The notes: generated by a model from the sequence alone, not told the origin. Positions 23,973-33,273 are shown, counted from the stretch's first letter. The stretch is DNA of 64,000 nucleotides from OAS926 sp035503715 (GCA_035503715.1 DATJTE010000137.1:3614-67613), one strand, 5' to 3'. Program-made: numbers and translations.

Positions 23973-24093
23973 CGCTGGCACACCGCTTGCTTCCTGAATC
24001 TCGGTTCAACACGATTGCCAAGCCACAGGCCATGTGCTGACATCGGAACATCAACAGCCTGCCGGCAGAGCGGGCGAGCCAACAGGGGACATC

Positions 24094-25188
24094 GTGCCGG
24101 AAAAGCCGGTCAGGACTGCCATTGAAGTTCGTGGGGTCAGCAGGATCTTTGGCGCTGGCGAAAGCCGTGTCGCGGCGCTCGATGACGTCTCCGTCTCCAT
24201 CCGCGAGAACGAGTTCTTCACGCTGCTGGGGCCGTCAGGCTGCGGCAAGACCACATTGCTGAGACTGATCGCCGGGTTCGATTTCCCGACCAGCGGCGAG
24301 ATCATGCTTTACGGTGAGGACATCGCGCCGCTGCCGCCATTCAAGCGGCCGGTGAACACGGTGTTCCAGTCCTATGCGCTGTTCCCCCACATGACGGTGG
24401 CGCAGAACATCTCGTTCGGCCTCGAAATGCTCGGCAAGCCGAAGGCGGAGATCGAAACGCGCGTCGCGCAGATGCTGAAGCTTGTGCAGATGGAGAAGCT
24501 CGCTTCCCGCCGCACGAGCCAGATTTCCGGCGGCCAGCAGCAGCGCGTGGCGCTGGCGCGGGCGCTGGCGCCGCAACCGAAGGTGCTGCTGCTCGACGAG
24601 CCGCTGTCGGCGCTCGACTACAAGCTGCGCAAGGAGATGCAGATCGAGCTGAAGCGCCTGCAGCACGAGACCGGCATCACCTTCGTCTTCGTCACCCACG
24701 ATCAGGAAGAAGCGCTCACCATGTCCGACCGCATCGCGGTCATGTCGGCGGGCAAGATCCTCCAGGTCGGCGGACCGCATGATATTTACGACCATCCGGC
24801 CGAGCGCTTCGTCGCGAACTTCATCGGCGAGACCAACTTCCTGCCCGCAAAGATCATCTCGACGGCCAACGGCAGCGCGCGGGTAAAACTCTCCTCGGGC
24901 ATCGAGATCGGCGCGCCGCTGCCGGCGAATTTCTCGCCGAAGGAGGAGGTCACCATCGTCGTTCGGCCGGAGCACGCGCGGCTGGTCAAGGACAGCTCGT
25001 CGGTCAACGGAATACTGGAGAACATCGTCTATTTCGGCACGGACACGCATTTCCATGTGCGGCTGGACGATGGCAGCGAATTCATCGTGCGCCAGCAGAA
25101 CACGCGCAGCGGCAGCAACAGTTTCAACAAGGGCGATCGCGTCGGCGTCTTCATCGGCGACGACAGCGCACAGGTGCTGAAGGACTGA
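24094..25188 (+). CDS. potA: Polyamine-type ABC transporter ATP-binding protein PotA
   Basis: Cytoplasmic ATPase (364 aa from GTG 24094) energising a spermidine/putrescine-type importer. Walker A GPSGCGKTT (near residue 46), Q-loop QSYALFPHMT, signature ISGGQQQRVALARAL, Walker B VLLLDEPLSALD and the switch histidine in FVTHDQEEA are all intact; the carboxy-terminal TOBE domain (from about 235) carries VRPEHARL. GTG at 24094 has AGGGG five bases upstream; an in-frame GTG at 24034 would add 20 residues but has a weaker site. The permease gene follows two bases after the stop. Operon potA-potB-potC-potD. Confidence 0.87.
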   Translation: MPEKPVRTAIEVRGVSRIFGAGESRVAALDDVSVSIRENEFFTLLGPSGCGKTTLLRLIAGFDFPTSGEIMLYGEDIAPLPPFKRPVNTVFQSYALFPHMTVAQNISFGLEMLGKPKAEIETRVAQMLKLVQMEKLASRRTSQISGGQQQRVALARALAPQPKVLLLDEPLSALDYKLRKEMQIELKRLQHETGITFVFVTHDQEEALTMSDRIAVMSAGKILQVGGPHDIYDHPAERFVANFIGETNFLPAKIISTANGSARVKLSSGIEIGAPLPANFSPKEEVTIVVRPEHARLVKDSSSVNGILENIVYFGTDTHFHVRLDDGSEFIVRQQNTRSGSNSFNKGDRVGVFIGDDSAQVLKD

Positions 25189-25190
25189 TC

Positions 25191-26111
25191 GTGGCAACAG
25201 CGGCGGAGACAGCCAGAAAGGCCGAGCGGGACGATGTCCGCTCGCGCTGGCTGCTGCTCACGCCCGCGCTCGTCATCATCACGCTTGCCGCCGTCGGCCC
25301 GCTGTTCATCATGCTGGTCTATTCGTTCCTCGACAAAGCCGATTACGGCGGCGTGCGATGGGCGTTTTCGACCGAAGGCTGGTTCAGTGTCTTCTTCGAG
25401 CGTGACATCTTCGACGACACGCTGTCGCTGGCCGATGCGCACATCACCATTCTGTGGCGGTCGGTGAAGCTGTCGCTGATGACGACACTGCTGACATTCC
25501 TGCTTGGATTCCCGACGGCCTATTTCATCGCGACACGGCCCGAACGCTCCCGAGATGTCTGGCTGTTCCTGATCACGATTCCATTCTGGACCAACCTCCT
25601 CATTCGCACCTTCGCGATGCAGGAGGTGATCCGCAACGAGGGCGTGATCAACATGAGCCTGCTCTGGCTCGGCGTCATCGAGAGGCCGATCCAGATCATG
25701 TACACGGACACGGCGATCCTGTTCGGCATGCTCTACGTATACCTGCCGCTGATGGTGCTGCCGCTCTATGCAAGCCTGGAAAAGCTGGACTTCCGGCTGA
25801 TCGAAGCGGCCTACGATCTCTATGCGACGCGCTTTCAGGTGCTGCGCAAGATCATCCTGCCGCTGGTGAAGCCCGGCATCATTGCAGGGTCGATCCTCGT
25901 CTTCATCCCGTCGCTCGGCGCCTATGTGACGCCGCGCGTGCTCGGCGGCGGCAAAAACCTGATGGTCGGCAATTTGATCGAGCTGCAGTTCGGCCAGGGC
26001 CGCAACTGGCCGCTTGGCGCGGCGCTATCGATGACGCTGCTCGCCATCGTGATGGTCGCCTTGCTGATCTATGCGCGCCAGTCCCAGTCGAGGGGTCTGC
26101 GGCATGGCTAA
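25191..26111 (+). CDS. potB: Polyamine-type ABC transporter permease PotB
   Basis: Inner-membrane permease (306 aa, GTG start at 25191 with AGGA upstream) with about six membrane segments beginning at residues 19-41. The EAA loop that contacts the ATPase is at about 204-225 (EAAYDLYATRFQVLRK). It pairs with the next gene. Belongs to the PotB/PotH group by length and position between ATPase and second permease. The next gene starts eight bases inside its end, indicating coupling. Confidence 0.86.
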   Translation: MATAAETARKAERDDVRSRWLLLTPALVIITLAAVGPLFIMLVYSFLDKADYGGVRWAFSTEGWFSVFFERDIFDDTLSLADAHITILWRSVKLSLMTTLLTFLLGFPTAYFIATRPERSRDVWLFLITIPFWTNLLIRTFAMQEVIRNEGVINMSLLWLGVIERPIQIMYTDTAILFGMLYVYLPLMVLPLYASLEKLDFRLIEAAYDLYATRFQVLRKIILPLVKPGIIAGSILVFIPSLGAYVTPRVLGGGKNLMVGNLIELQFGQGRNWPLGAALSMTLLAIVMVALLIYARQSQSRGLRHG

Positions 26112-26904
26112 GGGCTTCTCGGTTCGGCGTCAGACAGGCTTCGGCGTCATCGCCTGGCTATGCTTCTTCATGCTCTATTTGCCGATCCTGACGCTGGTGC
26201 TGTTCTCCTTCAATGCGGAGCAATCGATGTCGGTCTGGGGCGGCTTCTCGCTGCGCTGGTACGAGTCGGCCTGGGCGAACCAGACCGTCCAGGAAGCATC
26301 GCTGCGCTCGCTGCAGATCGCCTTCGTGGCGGCGATCGTCGCGACGACCGCCGCCACCATGGCTGCGCTGGCGACGACGCGCGGACGGGCGTTTCGCGGC
26401 GAGCAGGCCGCCTACGCGATGCTCAACACGCCGCTGATCGTGCCGGAGATCGTCACGGCAACGGCGCTCCTGATCTTCTTCGCCTCGATCAAGGTTTCGA
26501 CCGGCTATACCGGCATCGGCTATCTGCTGGCGGCGCACACCGCCTTTTGCATTCCGTTCGCCTACCTGCCGATCCGGGCGCGGCTGGAGAGCATGGACCT
26601 CTCGCTGGAAACCGCCGCTGCCGATCTCTACGCCACGCCGTGGCAGACTTTTCGGCGCGTGACGCTGCCGCTGCTTTGGCCCGGCATCATCGCCGGCTTC
26701 ATGCTGGCCTTCGTGATCTCGCTCGACGATGTGGTGATCACCGAACTGGTGAAGTCGGGCGGCCAGGACACGCTGCCGACCTACATGCTTGGCCAGCTCC
26801 GGCGCGTCGTCACACCCGAAATCAATGCGATCTCCACCGCCTTCCTCATGCTGTCGGTGGTCATCGTCACTCTGTTCTTCTTCCTCAACAGGCAAAGGTC
26901 ATGA
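26104..26904 (+). CDS. potC: Polyamine-type ABC transporter permease PotC
   Basis: Second inner-membrane permease (266 aa). The ATG at 26104 overlaps the end of potB by eight bases; an earlier in-frame GTG-region start at 26071 would give a basic extension and is less likely. Membrane segments begin at residues 11-32. The EAA loop ETAAADLYATPWQTFRR lies at about 172-188, and ISLDDVVITE near 215 is the conserved PotC/PotI segment. The binding-protein gene follows 16 bases later. Confidence 0.86.
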   Translation: MAKGFSVRRQTGFGVIAWLCFFMLYLPILTLVLFSFNAEQSMSVWGGFSLRWYESAWANQTVQEASLRSLQIAFVAAIVATTAATMAALATTRGRAFRGEQAAYAMLNTPLIVPEIVTATALLIFFASIKVSTGYTGIGYLLAAHTAFCIPFAYLPIRARLESMDLSLETAAADLYATPWQTFRRVTLPLLWPGIIAGFMLAFVISLDDVVITELVKSGGQDTLPTYMLGQLRRVVTPEINAISTAFLMLSVVIVTLFFFLNRQRS

Positions 26905-26920
26905 TCGACAGGAGAAAATC

Positions 26921-27955
26921 ATGAAACATGTGAGACTGGGACTGGCCTGCGGTGTCGCTATGCTGACGATGGTCGGCACGGCTGCCGCCGAAGGCGAGCT
27001 GAACATCTTCAACTGGGGCAACTACACCAATCCCGAGCTGATCAAGAAGTTCGAGGAGCAGCACAAGGTCAAGGTCACCGTAACCGATTACGACTCGAAC
27101 GACGCCGCACTTGCGAAGGTGCGCGCCGGCGGCCATGGGTTCGACATCGTCGTTCCTTCCGCCAACTATATGCGCATCTGGATCGAGGAAGGGCTGCTGA
27201 TCGAGACCCGGCCGGACCAGATGGAGAACTTCAAGAATGTCGACGAGCGCTGGGTGAACGTCGATTGGGATCCGGGCCGCCACTATTCGGTGCCGTGGCA
27301 GTGGGGCACGACCGGCATCATCGTCGATACCTCCGTCTACAAGGGCGACATCAATACGACAGCCGTCGTGCTCGATCCGCCGGCGGAACTGGTCGGCAAG
27401 ATCAACGTCACACCCGAAATGAACGACGTCATGTCCATGACCATCTGGTACATGGGCGGCGAGTGGTGCACCGACGACAAGGAGCTGCTGAAGAAGGTTC
27501 GCGACAAGCTTGTCGAGGCCAAGCCGAAATGGATTTCGATGGACTACGGCGTCATCGAGAAGTTTCAGAGCCGCGACTTCGCCGGCGCGCTCTATTGGAA
27601 CGGTGCTGCGCTGCGCTCGCGCCTGGCCAACAAGGACGTTCGCTTCGGCTATCCGAAAGAGGGCTATCCGATCTTCATGGACAGCGTCGCGGTTCTGAAG
27701 GACGCGAAGAACCCGGATAACGCCAAGCTGTTCCAGAACTTCATCATGGACCCTGAGAACGCGGCCCTGATCTCAGCATTCGCCAACTACGCCAACGGCA
27801 TCAAGGGCTCCGATCCCTTCATGCCGGCGGAGATGAAGGGGGCGCCTGAAGTCGAGATACCCGAAGAGCACAAGGCGTCGGGCCACTTCCTGGAGGCGTG
27901 CAAGCCGGAGGTCACCGAGCTCTACACCAGGATCTGGACCGACCTGCTGAAGTAG
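26921..27955 (+). CDS. potD: Periplasmic polyamine-binding protein PotD/PotF-like
   Basis: Periplasmic solute-binding protein (344 aa). ATG at 26921 has AGGAGAAAATC before it and opens a signal peptide ending near residue 23 (TAAAEGE). The mature start LNIFNWGNYTNPELIKKF is the hallmark of PotD/PotF proteins, whose tryptophan-rich pocket binds linear amines; further family segments are VPSANYMRIWIEEG near 81, VPWQWGTTG near 122 and MDSVAVLKDAKNP near 247. The substrate could be putrescine, spermidine or an acetylated form given the nearby deacetylase; opine-type relatives are an alternative. A strong terminator follows at 27977. Confidence 0.87.
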   Translation: MKHVRLGLACGVAMLTMVGTAAAEGELNIFNWGNYTNPELIKKFEEQHKVKVTVTDYDSNDAALAKVRAGGHGFDIVVPSANYMRIWIEEGLLIETRPDQMENFKNVDERWVNVDWDPGRHYSVPWQWGTTGIIVDTSVYKGDINTTAVVLDPPAELVGKINVTPEMNDVMSMTIWYMGGEWCTDDKELLKKVRDKLVEAKPKWISMDYGVIEKFQSRDFAGALYWNGAALRSRLANKDVRFGYPKEGYPIFMDSVAVLKDAKNPDNAKLFQNFIMDPENAALISAFANYANGIKGSDPFMPAEMKGAPEVEIPEEHKASGHFLEACKPEVTELYTRIWTDLLK

Positions 27956-27976
27956 TAACCGGACGGGAACGCATAG

Positions 27977-28008
27977 CGCCGGGCCGCAAGGCCCGGCGTT
28001 TTCTTTTC
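27977..28008 (+). terminator. Rho-independent terminator of the pot operon
   Basis: Perfect 9-bp GC stem (27977-27985 with 27990-27998), GCAA loop, followed by TTTTCTTTTC. Confidence 0.9.
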
Positions 28009-28078
28009 AGCCCATGACATTGTTCAACAGCGCGCTTGCCGGCTCGACAGAGGGCATTGAAAGGGCTAGGGACCAGCC

Positions 28079-28765
28079 ATGCCGGCAAAGACCATCATTT
28101 CTCCTTCCATCCTGTCCTCGGACTTCTCCAAGCTCGGGGAGGAGGTCGAGGCGATCGCGGCCGCCGGCGCCGACTGGATCCATCTCGACGTGATGGACGG
28201 GCATTTCGTTCCCAACATCACCTTCGGCCCGCAGGTCGTGAAGGCGATCCGGCCGCGCACGAAAAAGCTCTTCGACTGCCATCTGATGATCTCGCCGGCT
28301 GATCCCTATCTCGCGGCGTTCGCCGAGGCCGGCGCGGATCTCATCACTATTCATGCCGAGGCAGGGCCGCATCTCGACCGCTCGCTGCAGACGATCCGGA
28401 ATCTCGGCAAGAAGGCGGGCGTGGCGATCAATCCGGCGACGCCGGAAAGTGTGATCGAGAATGTGCTCGACCGGCTCGACCTGATCCTCGTCATGACGGT
28501 GAACCCTGGCTTCGGCGGACAGGCCTTCATCCCCGCGATGGTCGACAAGGTGAAGCGGATCAAGGCAATGATCGGATCGCGAAAGATCCACATCGAAGTC
28601 GATGGCGGCATCACGCCGGAGACCGCGCCGCTGGTGACCGCCGCAGGCGCGGATGTGCTCGTCGCCGGTTCGGCCGTGTTCAAGGGCGACGCTGCCGGCT
28701 ATGCGGCGAACATCGAGGCAATCCGCAAGACCGCCGACGGAGCGGCGCGGAAGGACGCCGCTTGA
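28079..28765 (+). CDS. rpe: Ribulose-phosphate 3-epimerase
   Basis: Cytoplasmic TIM-barrel enzyme (228 aa) that interconverts ribulose 5-phosphate and xylulose 5-phosphate in the pentose phosphate pathway. Signature DVMDGHFVPNITFG near residue 37 supplies metal ligands and catalytic Asp; FDCHLM near 67, MTVNPGFGGQ near 141 and EVDGGITPET near 176 complete the site with the second catalytic Asp. Length is standard. It overlaps the phosphatase gene by four bases (TTGA), so both are translated together. Confidence 0.95.
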   Translation: MPAKTIISPSILSSDFSKLGEEVEAIAAAGADWIHLDVMDGHFVPNITFGPQVVKAIRPRTKKLFDCHLMISPADPYLAAFAEAGADLITIHAEAGPHLDRSLQTIRNLGKKAGVAINPATPESVIENVLDRLDLILVMTVNPGFGGQAFIPAMVDKVKRIKAMIGSRKIHIEVDGGITPETAPLVTAAGADVLVAGSAVFKGDAAGYAANIEAIRKTADGAARKDAA

Positions 28766-29442
28766 ACAGGAACTGGCCGCGGGCGGTTCTGTTCGATCTC
28801 GACGGAACGCTGATCGATTCAGCACCCGATATCGCGGCTTCCGTCAACACGCTGCTTGCGCGCCATAGACTCGGGCCGCTGACGGTTCCCGAAGTCACCG
28901 CCATGGTCGGCCATGGCATCGAGAAGACGGTCGAGCGCGCCTTCGCCGCGGTCGGCCATCCGAAGAACAGCCGGGAACTCGCCGTCCTGAACAGCGAGAT
29001 GATCGACATCTATGCCGACAATCTCACCAATCTGACCGTGCTCATGCCCGGCGCGCGCGAGGCGGTCGAGGCGCTGCATGCGCGCGGCGTGCGGCTCGGC
29101 GTCGCCACCAACAAGCCGCAACGCGCGACGGAGATCGTGCTCGACCATTTCGGGCTGACGCGTTTTGTCGACTGCGTCATCGGCGGCGATGCCGGCGTGA
29201 AGAAAAAGCCGGCGCCTGACATCCTGCTCGCGTCACTCGAGCGGCTCGGCGCGGACCCCTGGGATGCGCTGATGGTCGGGGACAGCGGCGCGGACGTGGA
29301 TTCCGCCAAGGCGGCGGGAATCGCGGTTGCCGTCGTGCGCGGCGGTTACGCGAACGTGCCCGCCGAGACGCTGGGCGCTGATGTGGTGATCGACAGCCTC
29401 GCGGAACTGGACGCGGCGATCGCCGAACTACAGCGGGCCTAG
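28762..29442 (+). CDS. gph: Phosphoglycolate phosphatase
   Basis: HAD-superfamily phosphatase (226 aa). Start is TTG at 28762, overlapping the rpe stop. HAD motif I FDLDGTLIDSAPDIAAS (nucleophile Asp13), motif II VATNKPQ near 110, lysine of motif III in KKKPAPD near 148, and motif IV MVGDSGADVDSAKAAG near 171 are all present, with the Gph-type four-helix cap between motifs I and II. It removes 2-phosphoglycolate, a by-product of DNA repair or of Rubisco. Pairing with rpe is common. Its stop codon overlaps that of the convergent nagA by four bases. Confidence 0.9.
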   Translation: MNRNWPRAVLFDLDGTLIDSAPDIAASVNTLLARHRLGPLTVPEVTAMVGHGIEKTVERAFAAVGHPKNSRELAVLNSEMIDIYADNLTNLTVLMPGAREAVEALHARGVRLGVATNKPQRATEIVLDHFGLTRFVDCVIGGDAGVKKKPAPDILLASLERLGADPWDALMVGDSGADVDSAKAAGIAVAVVRGGYANVPAETLGADVVIDSLAELDAAIAELQRA

Positions 29443-30581
29443 CCGGCCACCTTCTGCCCGCCGATCCAGACGCCCGTGACGTCGAGGTCGTCACCGAGCT
29501 GAGCGAAATCCGCTCGCGTTCCCGAACCGAGACGGCCGACGCAGTCCGCGACGCCCATCGCCTCGGCCGGATAGAGCGAAGCCATCCGGATCGCATCGCC
29601 AAGGTCGAGGCCGATTTCGCGATGCATGAAGCGGACCGCCGAGATCATGTCGAGATCGGCGCCGGCGAGCGTTCCGTCCGCCAGCCGCAGGCTGCCATTG
29701 GCGCGATAAATGGTGCGGCCGTTCAGCTCGAAGCTCGTCATGTCGGTGCCGATCGTCGCCATCGCGTCCGTGACGAGGAAGATGCGACCAGGCCCGGACT
29801 TGGCGCGCAGCGCAACGCCGATGGTGGCCGGATCGACATGGATGCCGTCGGCGATCAGCCCGGCATTGATGTTCGAATCCAGCGCGGCGCCGACCATGCC
29901 CGGCTCACGATTGCCGAGCTGGCTCATGGCGTTGAAGAGATGCGTCGCCATCGACGCGCCGGATTCAATGCAGGTGATCGCCGTTGCGTAGCTGGTATCG
30001 GTGTGACCGAGGCTGACGACGACGCCTGCATTGGCGAGCGCCTTGATCTGCTCCGGCGCGACCGATTCCGGGGCGACGGTGACGAGCAGCGCCGGCACCT
30101 TTTGCCTGGCTTCGAGGATCACGGCCTGGTCGGCGTCGAGCATTGGCCGGATCAATTTTGGATCGTGCGCGCCTTTGCGGGCGACGGAGAGATGAGGACC
30201 TTCGAGGTGCAGACCGAGGAAGCCAGGCACACCTTGCCGCAAGGCCTCGGCGCCGGCGGCGATAGTTTTTTTCGTTTGCTCCGGCGTGTCGGTGATCAGC
30301 GTGACCAAAAGCGATGTCGTACCGAACGGCGCATGCGCGGCGCAGATCGTGCGGATCGTGTCGGCGTCGGGCTTGTCGTTGATCATCAGCCCGCCGCCGC
30401 CATTGACCTGCAGGTCGACGAAACCCGGCACCAGCATGCCGGAACTTTTGCGCACCTCGATGCCGGCCGGCACCGTTGCGGTAATCGAGTCGACTTTACC
30501 GTCGCGGATGACCAGCGACTTGCCGTCATGCCAGTCGTGGCCGTCAAAAATGCGCGCGCCGGAGAGAGCGAAGCTGGTCAT
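29439..30581 (-). CDS. nagA: N-acetylglucosamine-6-phosphate deacetylase
   Basis: Cytoplasmic amidohydrolase (380 aa) that turns GlcNAc-6-phosphate into glucosamine-6-phosphate and acetate. Motifs: GFVDLQVNGGGG near residue 54 (the Q/N form used by NagA in place of HxH), HLEGPHLS near 125 with the metal-binding glutamate, SLGHTDTSY near 191, THLFNAMSQ near 212 and LVTDAMATIG near 268 with the catalytic Asp. Four-base overlap (ATGA) with the upstream SIS-deaminase gene shows coupling. Last gene of the nagK-GntR-SIS-nagA operon. Confidence 0.92.
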   Translation of the reverse strand: MTSFALSGARIFDGHDWHDGKSLVIRDGKVDSITATVPAGIEVRKSSGMLVPGFVDLQVNGGGGLMINDKPDADTIRTICAAHAPFGTTSLLVTLITDTPEQTKKTIAAGAEALRQGVPGFLGLHLEGPHLSVARKGAHDPKLIRPMLDADQAVILEARQKVPALLVTVAPESVAPEQIKALANAGVVVSLGHTDTSYATAITCIESGASMATHLFNAMSQLGNREPGMVGAALDSNINAGLIADGIHVDPATIGVALRAKSGPGRIFLVTDAMATIGTDMTSFELNGRTIYRANGSLRLADGTLAGADLDMISAVRFMHREIGLDLGDAIRMASLYPAEAMGVADCVGRLGSGTRADFAQLGDDLDVTGVWIGGQKVAG

Positions 30582-31606
30582 CTCGTCTCCGTCACCTTGC
30601 GCAGATTGCGCGGCTCGTCCGGGTTCAGCCCGCGCCGGCGCGCAAAGGCTTCGACAAAGGCGTAGAAGGACACGATCAGCGCCAGCGGATCGGTGAGCGA
30701 GTGGCCAGTCGCGGCGAAGGGCAGCGGGATCGCCTTGGTCGCCAGGTCCGAGGTCACGAACACTGTCGCGTCCTTGCCGGTGAGAGCGTCGGCCGCCTCG
30801 ACCATCGACGGCTCGGAGCGGTCGCGTGCGGCGAGCGCCAGGATCGGGAAGCCGGGGCCGACCAGCGCCAGCGGACCGTGCATGACCTCAGCCGCGCTGA
30901 ACGCCTCGGCATGCATGCCGCAGGTCTCCTTGAACTTCAGCGCCGCTTCGTTGGCGATGGCCGAGGAAGGCCCGCGCCCCAGTGTGAAGAGCGACTTCGC
31001 GCCATCGAGCGCGGCCGCGAGTTCGGACCAGTCGCAGTCGATCGCATTGGCGAGGCGCTCCGGCAGATCGCCGAGCGTGTCGAGCAGGGTCTGGCTTTGC
31101 GCCGCATGCGCCATCAACGCCAGCCCGGCAACGGCCGAGTTCACAAAGGTTTTCGTCGCGGCGACGCTTTTCTCCTGCCCGGCCATGATGTCGATGGCAA
31201 AGTCCGCCGCACGCGCCAGGGGCGAGTCCGCCGTGTTGGTCAGCGCAACAGTCAGCGCGCCGCCATCGCGCGCCTGCTTCGCCATCGCGACGATGTCCGG
31301 ACTCTTGCCGGATTGCGAAATGGCGAGACAGCAGGAACCGTCGAGCCTGAGCTTCGCGCCGTAGATCGAGGCGACCGATGGACCGACCGAAGCGACGGCG
31401 AGACCGGCGGTCAGTTCGACTGCGTATTTCATGTAGGAGGCGGCGTGATCCGACGAGCCGCGCGCCACCGTCACGACGAATTTCGGGTCGGCGGCGCGAA
31501 TCGCAGCGCCTGCCTCGGCGAAAATCTTCGCCGAGCCGCCGAGCAGGCGCGCCACGGCCTCCGGGATCTCCTCGACCTCGCGCCGCATGTGGGTTTTTGT
31601 GTTCAT
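30578..31606 (-). CDS. SIS-domain protein, probable glucosamine-6-phosphate deaminase (NagB-II type)
   Basis: Cytoplasmic protein (342 aa) with two SIS sugar-isomerase domains: the first around residues 45-170 (VARGSSDHAASYMKY, then ISQSGKSPDIVAMA) and the second around 195-330 (LGRGPSSAIANEAALK, then LKFKETCGMHAEAFSAAEV). The serine-rich loops bind sugar phosphates. No classical hexameric nagB lies in the locus, so this protein is the natural candidate to convert glucosamine-6-phosphate to fructose-6-phosphate and ammonia, as NagB-II enzymes do. A glutamine-dependent GlmS role is excluded by the lack of an amidotransferase domain. Overlaps the genes on both sides by four bases. Confidence 0.82.
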   Translation of the reverse strand: MNTKTHMRREVEEIPEAVARLLGGSAKIFAEAGAAIRAADPKFVVTVARGSSDHAASYMKYAVELTAGLAVASVGPSVASIYGAKLRLDGSCCLAISQSGKSPDIVAMAKQARDGGALTVALTNTADSPLARAADFAIDIMAGQEKSVAATKTFVNSAVAGLALMAHAAQSQTLLDTLGDLPERLANAIDCDWSELAAALDGAKSLFTLGRGPSSAIANEAALKFKETCGMHAEAFSAAEVMHGPLALVGPGFPILALAARDRSEPSMVEAADALTGKDATVFVTSDLATKAIPLPFAATGHSLTDPLALIVSFYAFVEAFARRRGLNPDEPRNLRKVTETR

Positions 31607-32379
31607 CGCGCGGTCTCACTTGAATCGGGAATGCGGAGTTCGGCGACGAAATCGTAGGTGTCGCCGCGGTAAACGGAGCGGGTGAACTCAATCACCTTGC
31701 CGCTCGCCAGATAGGATATGCGTTCTATGTTGAGACCGGCGGAGCCAACCGGCACGTCGAGCAGTTTCGCGTCAGCCTCGCCGAGATTGGCTGCTGAGAT
31801 GCGCTGCACGGCGCGGACCGGGCGGTGTCCGGTCTTTTCCAGCGCGGTATAGAGCGAAGACTCGACGGCGTTCGGATCGGGCAGAACACTGGCCGAGAGC
31901 GAAGCGCGCTCGATGGCGAGCGGCGTGTCATTGGCGATGCGCAGGCGCGAGATGCGCGCGACCAGCTCGCGCGACGACAGACCCAACACCATCATCTCGG
32001 CCGGCGACGCTGAATGCACGCCACGCTCCAGCCATTCGGAACGCACCGTCATGCCGCGGCGCGCCATGTCTTCGGTAAAGGAGGTCAGCCGCGACAGGCT
32101 CTGCTCGACGCGTTCGACGCGCGGTGCAACGAAGGTGCCCGAGCCGTGCCGCTGGATCAGCACGCCACCGCGCACCAGATCCTGCACCGCCTTGCGCACG
32201 GTGACGCGCGAGACGTCAGCCTTCACCGCGATGTCGCGTTCGGACGGCAGCGCGTCGCCAGGGCCGAGCTGACCGCTCTTCACCGCTTCCTCGATCGTCT
32301 TCTTGAGCTGCAGGTAGAGCGGCGCGCCGTTCGCGCCATCCTTCACCGCGGCAAAAATGTCCGGAGGCGCATCAGCCAT
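31603..32379 (-). CDS. GntR-family (HutC subfamily) regulator of amino-sugar use
   Basis: Repressor (258 aa). ATG at 32379 has AAGGAGG upstream and is favoured over an extension to 32457. The winged helix lies at residues 20-85 (PLYLQLKKTIEEAVKSG, PSERDIA, SRVTVRKAVQDLV, QRHGSGTFV), followed by a UTRA effector domain (about 100-245) with SRLTSFTEDM and IERISYLASGKVIEFTRS. Such NagR/NagQ/YvoA-like proteins respond to glucosamine-6-phosphate or GlcNAc-6-phosphate. It sits inside the operon it should control, and the locus centre holds two mirrored direct-repeat sites that overlap both promoters. Confidence 0.86.
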   Translation of the reverse strand: MADAPPDIFAAVKDGANGAPLYLQLKKTIEEAVKSGQLGPGDALPSERDIAVKADVSRVTVRKAVQDLVRGGVLIQRHGSGTFVAPRVERVEQSLSRLTSFTEDMARRGMTVRSEWLERGVHSASPAEMMVLGLSSRELVARISRLRIANDTPLAIERASLSASVLPDPNAVESSLYTALEKTGHRPVRAVQRISAANLGEADAKLLDVPVGSAGLNIERISYLASGKVIEFTRSVYRGDTYDFVAELRIPDSSETAR

Positions 32380-33250
32380 TCGCAGCCTCCTTCGCGAAGA
32401 CACGCGCGGCCTTCGAAACGGCACCGCCGAGTGCATCCTGCTTCGGCTCGCGCACAATCCTGCGATAGCGCTCGGACAGGCGCGGCTCGATCAACGGCGC
32501 CAAGCCGCCAAGCAGGCAGAGCGGATCGCCGTCCCGCAATTGCAACGCATCGAGCGAAGCCTCAACCGCGCCGACTGCGCGCGTCAGTATCGTTTCGGCA
32601 ACGATATCGCCCCGCGCCGCATAATCGAACACCATCGGCGCGAAGCCACCGAAGTCACCAGGCTTCGCTGTGGTGGTGAACTCGACCACGTCCTGCGCCT
32701 CGCCGCGGAACACCGCCAGCAGCGCCTCGGTCAGCGGCGACGTTTTGCGGATGCCGTCATGCGCAAGCAAGGTCTCCTCCAGAAGATCGCGCCCGATGCG
32801 CGCGCCTCCGCCCTGGTCGCCGATCAGGAAACCCCAACCGCCGACCTGCCGCGTCACGCCATCATGCCGCACCATGAAGGCAGTGCCTGTTCCCAAGATC
32901 GCCATCGCACCGTCGGCTTCGCCGATGGCACCTTCGAGCGCTATGGCGGAGTCCGTTTCGACGACGGAACGGCTGAAGGGAAGGATCGCTTCCAGCTGCC
33001 TGCGGTACGTGCCAACATTTGCGCCTGCGAGGCCAAGCAGCGCGGGCGTATTCGGGAGCAGCGCGGAATTGTGACCTGCTTCCTCAAAGGCGAGGCGTGC
33101 CGCCTCGACGATGCTTGCACGCGCGCCGGTCAGGTCAGTGCGGATGTTCGCCGCGCCTGACTTGGCGCGCGACAGGATCCGTCCGTCCGCCGTTGCCAGT
33201 GCAGCCCTGCAGCTCGTGCCGCCGCCATCGATGCCGAGAACAAAATCCAC
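32372..33250 (-). CDS. BadF/BadG-type sugar kinase, probable N-acetylglucosamine kinase
   Basis: ATPase of the BadF/BadG/BcrA/BcrD family (292 aa), the fold used by N-acetylglucosamine kinases. Start GTG at 33250 follows GGAGGGAG; a longer frame to 33301 would use a TTG inside the promoter. Phosphate-1 motif VLGIDGGGTSCRAAL at the start, a middle segment LGLAGANVGT, phosphate-2/adenosine elements MAILGTGTAFMV near 104 and GDQGGGARIGRDLLEE near 130 are visible. In this locus it should phosphorylate imported GlcNAc (or MurNAc) before NagA and the SIS deaminase. First gene of its operon. Confidence 0.82.
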   Translation of the reverse strand: MDFVLGIDGGGTSCRAALATADGRILSRAKSGAANIRTDLTGARASIVEAARLAFEEAGHNSALLPNTPALLGLAGANVGTYRRQLEAILPFSRSVVETDSAIALEGAIGEADGAMAILGTGTAFMVRHDGVTRQVGGWGFLIGDQGGGARIGRDLLEETLLAHDGIRKTSPLTEALLAVFRGEAQDVVEFTTTAKPGDFGGFAPMVFDYAARGDIVAETILTRAVGAVEASLDALQLRDGDPLCLLGGLAPLIEPRLSERYRRIVREPKQDALGGAVSKAARVFAKEAANG

Positions 33251-33273
33251 TGATTGCCGCTCCCTCCTGCTGG

